From Candidatus Puniceispirillum sp. (GTDB lineage: Bacteria; Pseudomonadota; Alphaproteobacteria; Puniceispirillales; Puniceispirillaceae), in contig JABJBD010000127.1 of assembly GCA_018668795.1 (NCBI GenBank), positions 1 through 5,797 of the forward strand: a stretch of DNA of 5,797 bases, read 5' to 3'. The stretch's first letter is position 1. Every line of letters starts with the position of its first letter. Of the stretch, positions 5,192-5,797 are shown piece after piece. The notes under the pieces are model-generated. The model saw only the letters and a program-made list of their open reading frames with translations, ran no database searches and was not told the DNA's origin. The position numbers and the translations under genes were made by a program.

Positions 5192-5797
5192 ATGTCCAGC
5201 CATCAGTATGTTTACGTAATGAGCCGTCTTAGCAAAGCGTGGCCTGGCGGCAAGGAAGTGTTGAAAAACATCAATTTGTCGTTTTTACCAGGGGCCAAGA
5301 TTGGCGTGCTTGGCCTGAATGGTGCGGGTAAATCAACCTTGTTGCGCATTATGGCCGGTATAGAGACCGAATTTCAGGGTGAAGCATGGGCTGCCGATGG
5401 TATTAAAGTTGGCTATCTGGCTCAGGAACCCGAACTTGATGCCAGCATGGATGTGACTGGCAATGTGCTATCTGGTATGGGGCGCGCCAAAGAGCTTGTT
5501 GATCGCTTTAACGAAGTGAGTGCCAAGTTCGCCGAAGAAATGACCGATGATGAAATGAACGCGGTGATCGCCGAACAGGCCGAATTGCAGGAAGAAATCG
5601 ATGCGATTGACGGTTGGGATCTTGAACGCAAGGCCGAGATTGCAATGGACGCGTTACGTGTACCGCCAGGTGACGCCGATGTGACCAAACTATCAGGTGG
5701 TGAAAAGCGCCGTGTCGCCTTGTGTAAATTGTTGCTAAGTGCACCAGATATGCTGTTGCTTGACGAACCAACAAATCATCTTGATGCCGAATCCGTA
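5192..5797 (+). CDS. ettA: Energy-dependent translational throttle protein EttA (ABC-F), N-terminal 202 codons
   Basis: EttA is a cytoplasmic ABC-F ATPase that binds the ribosomal E site and gates the first steps of elongation according to ATP/ADP level. The start ATG has AAGGTG 4 nt upstream. The N-terminal strand YVYVMSRLSKAWP is followed by the EttA-typical LSFLPGAKIGVLGLNGAGKS (29-48), with Walker A at 41-49. The Q-loop region is GYLAQEPEL (74-82). The arm subdomain characteristic of ABC-F proteins spans roughly 90-140. The ABC signature LSGGEKRRVALC is at 167-178 and Walker B LLLDEPTNHLD at 188-198, with Glu192 as the catalytic glutamate. The close match to E. coli EttA in these motifs, with no transmembrane segments, separates it from transporter ATPases. 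The family is about 555 residues, so the linker and second ATPase domain lie beyond the right edge. All eight arginines use CGN codons, unlike the gene at the left edge. Confidence 0.95.
   Translation, partial: MSSHQYVYVMSRLSKAWPGGKEVLKNINLSFLPGAKIGVLGLNGAGKSTLLRIMAGIETEFQGEAWAADGIKVGYLAQEPELDASMDVTGNVLSGMGRAKELVDRFNEVSAKFAEEMTDDEMNAVIAEQAELQEEIDAIDGWDLERKAEIAMDALRVPPGDADVTKLSGGEKRRVALCKLLLSAPDMLLLDEPTNHLDAESV

Overview
The window looks like alphaproteobacterial chromosome. It carries the rluD-rpoH pair transcribed together on the minus strand, a DUF6476-type small membrane protein gene divergent from rluD, and the start of the ABC-F gene ettA. RpoH, RluD and EttA are all clearly recognisable. 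A marine group such as SAR116/Puniceispirillales is a guess from intermediate base composition and gene content, not something the sequence proves.

Layout. Positions 1-1138 (minus) hold the N-terminal 379 codons of a membrane-anchored pentapeptide-repeat protein that runs off the left edge. The gene is AT-rich and uses AGA/AGG and ATA codons unlike its neighbours, so it is probably an accessory, transferred gene. Positions 1139-1582 hold no convincing gene but are unusually rich in inverted repeats. One set could mask or expose the ribosome binding site of the pentapeptide gene. A second set (1286-1446) could be a structured RNA or leader with alternative folds. Positions 1583-2017 (plus) encode a small cysteine-containing putative lipoprotein of unknown function, convergent with rpoH. 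Positions 2046-2984 (minus) are rpoH, the heat-shock sigma factor, and 3128-4153 (minus) are rluD, the 23S rRNA pseudouridine synthase. Positions 4152-4544 (plus) are the DUF6476-type protein, whose start codon overlaps that of rluD. Positions 4584-4931 (minus) encode a small YggT-like membrane protein. Positions 4932-5191 are a regulatory region with an arm repeated three times and candidate divergent promoters. Positions 5192-5797 (plus) are the first 202 codons of ettA, cut by the right edge.

How they fit together. The core genes serve translation and stress: RluD modifies the large ribosomal subunit, EttA gates translation elongation on the ribosome, and RpoH directs heat-shock transcription. 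The left third is accessory material beside this core. No complete new multi-gene system is visible. The most interesting signals are the RNA/DNA secondary-structure clusters at 1139-1446 and 5006-5162. All translations, pairings and positions were worked out by hand.
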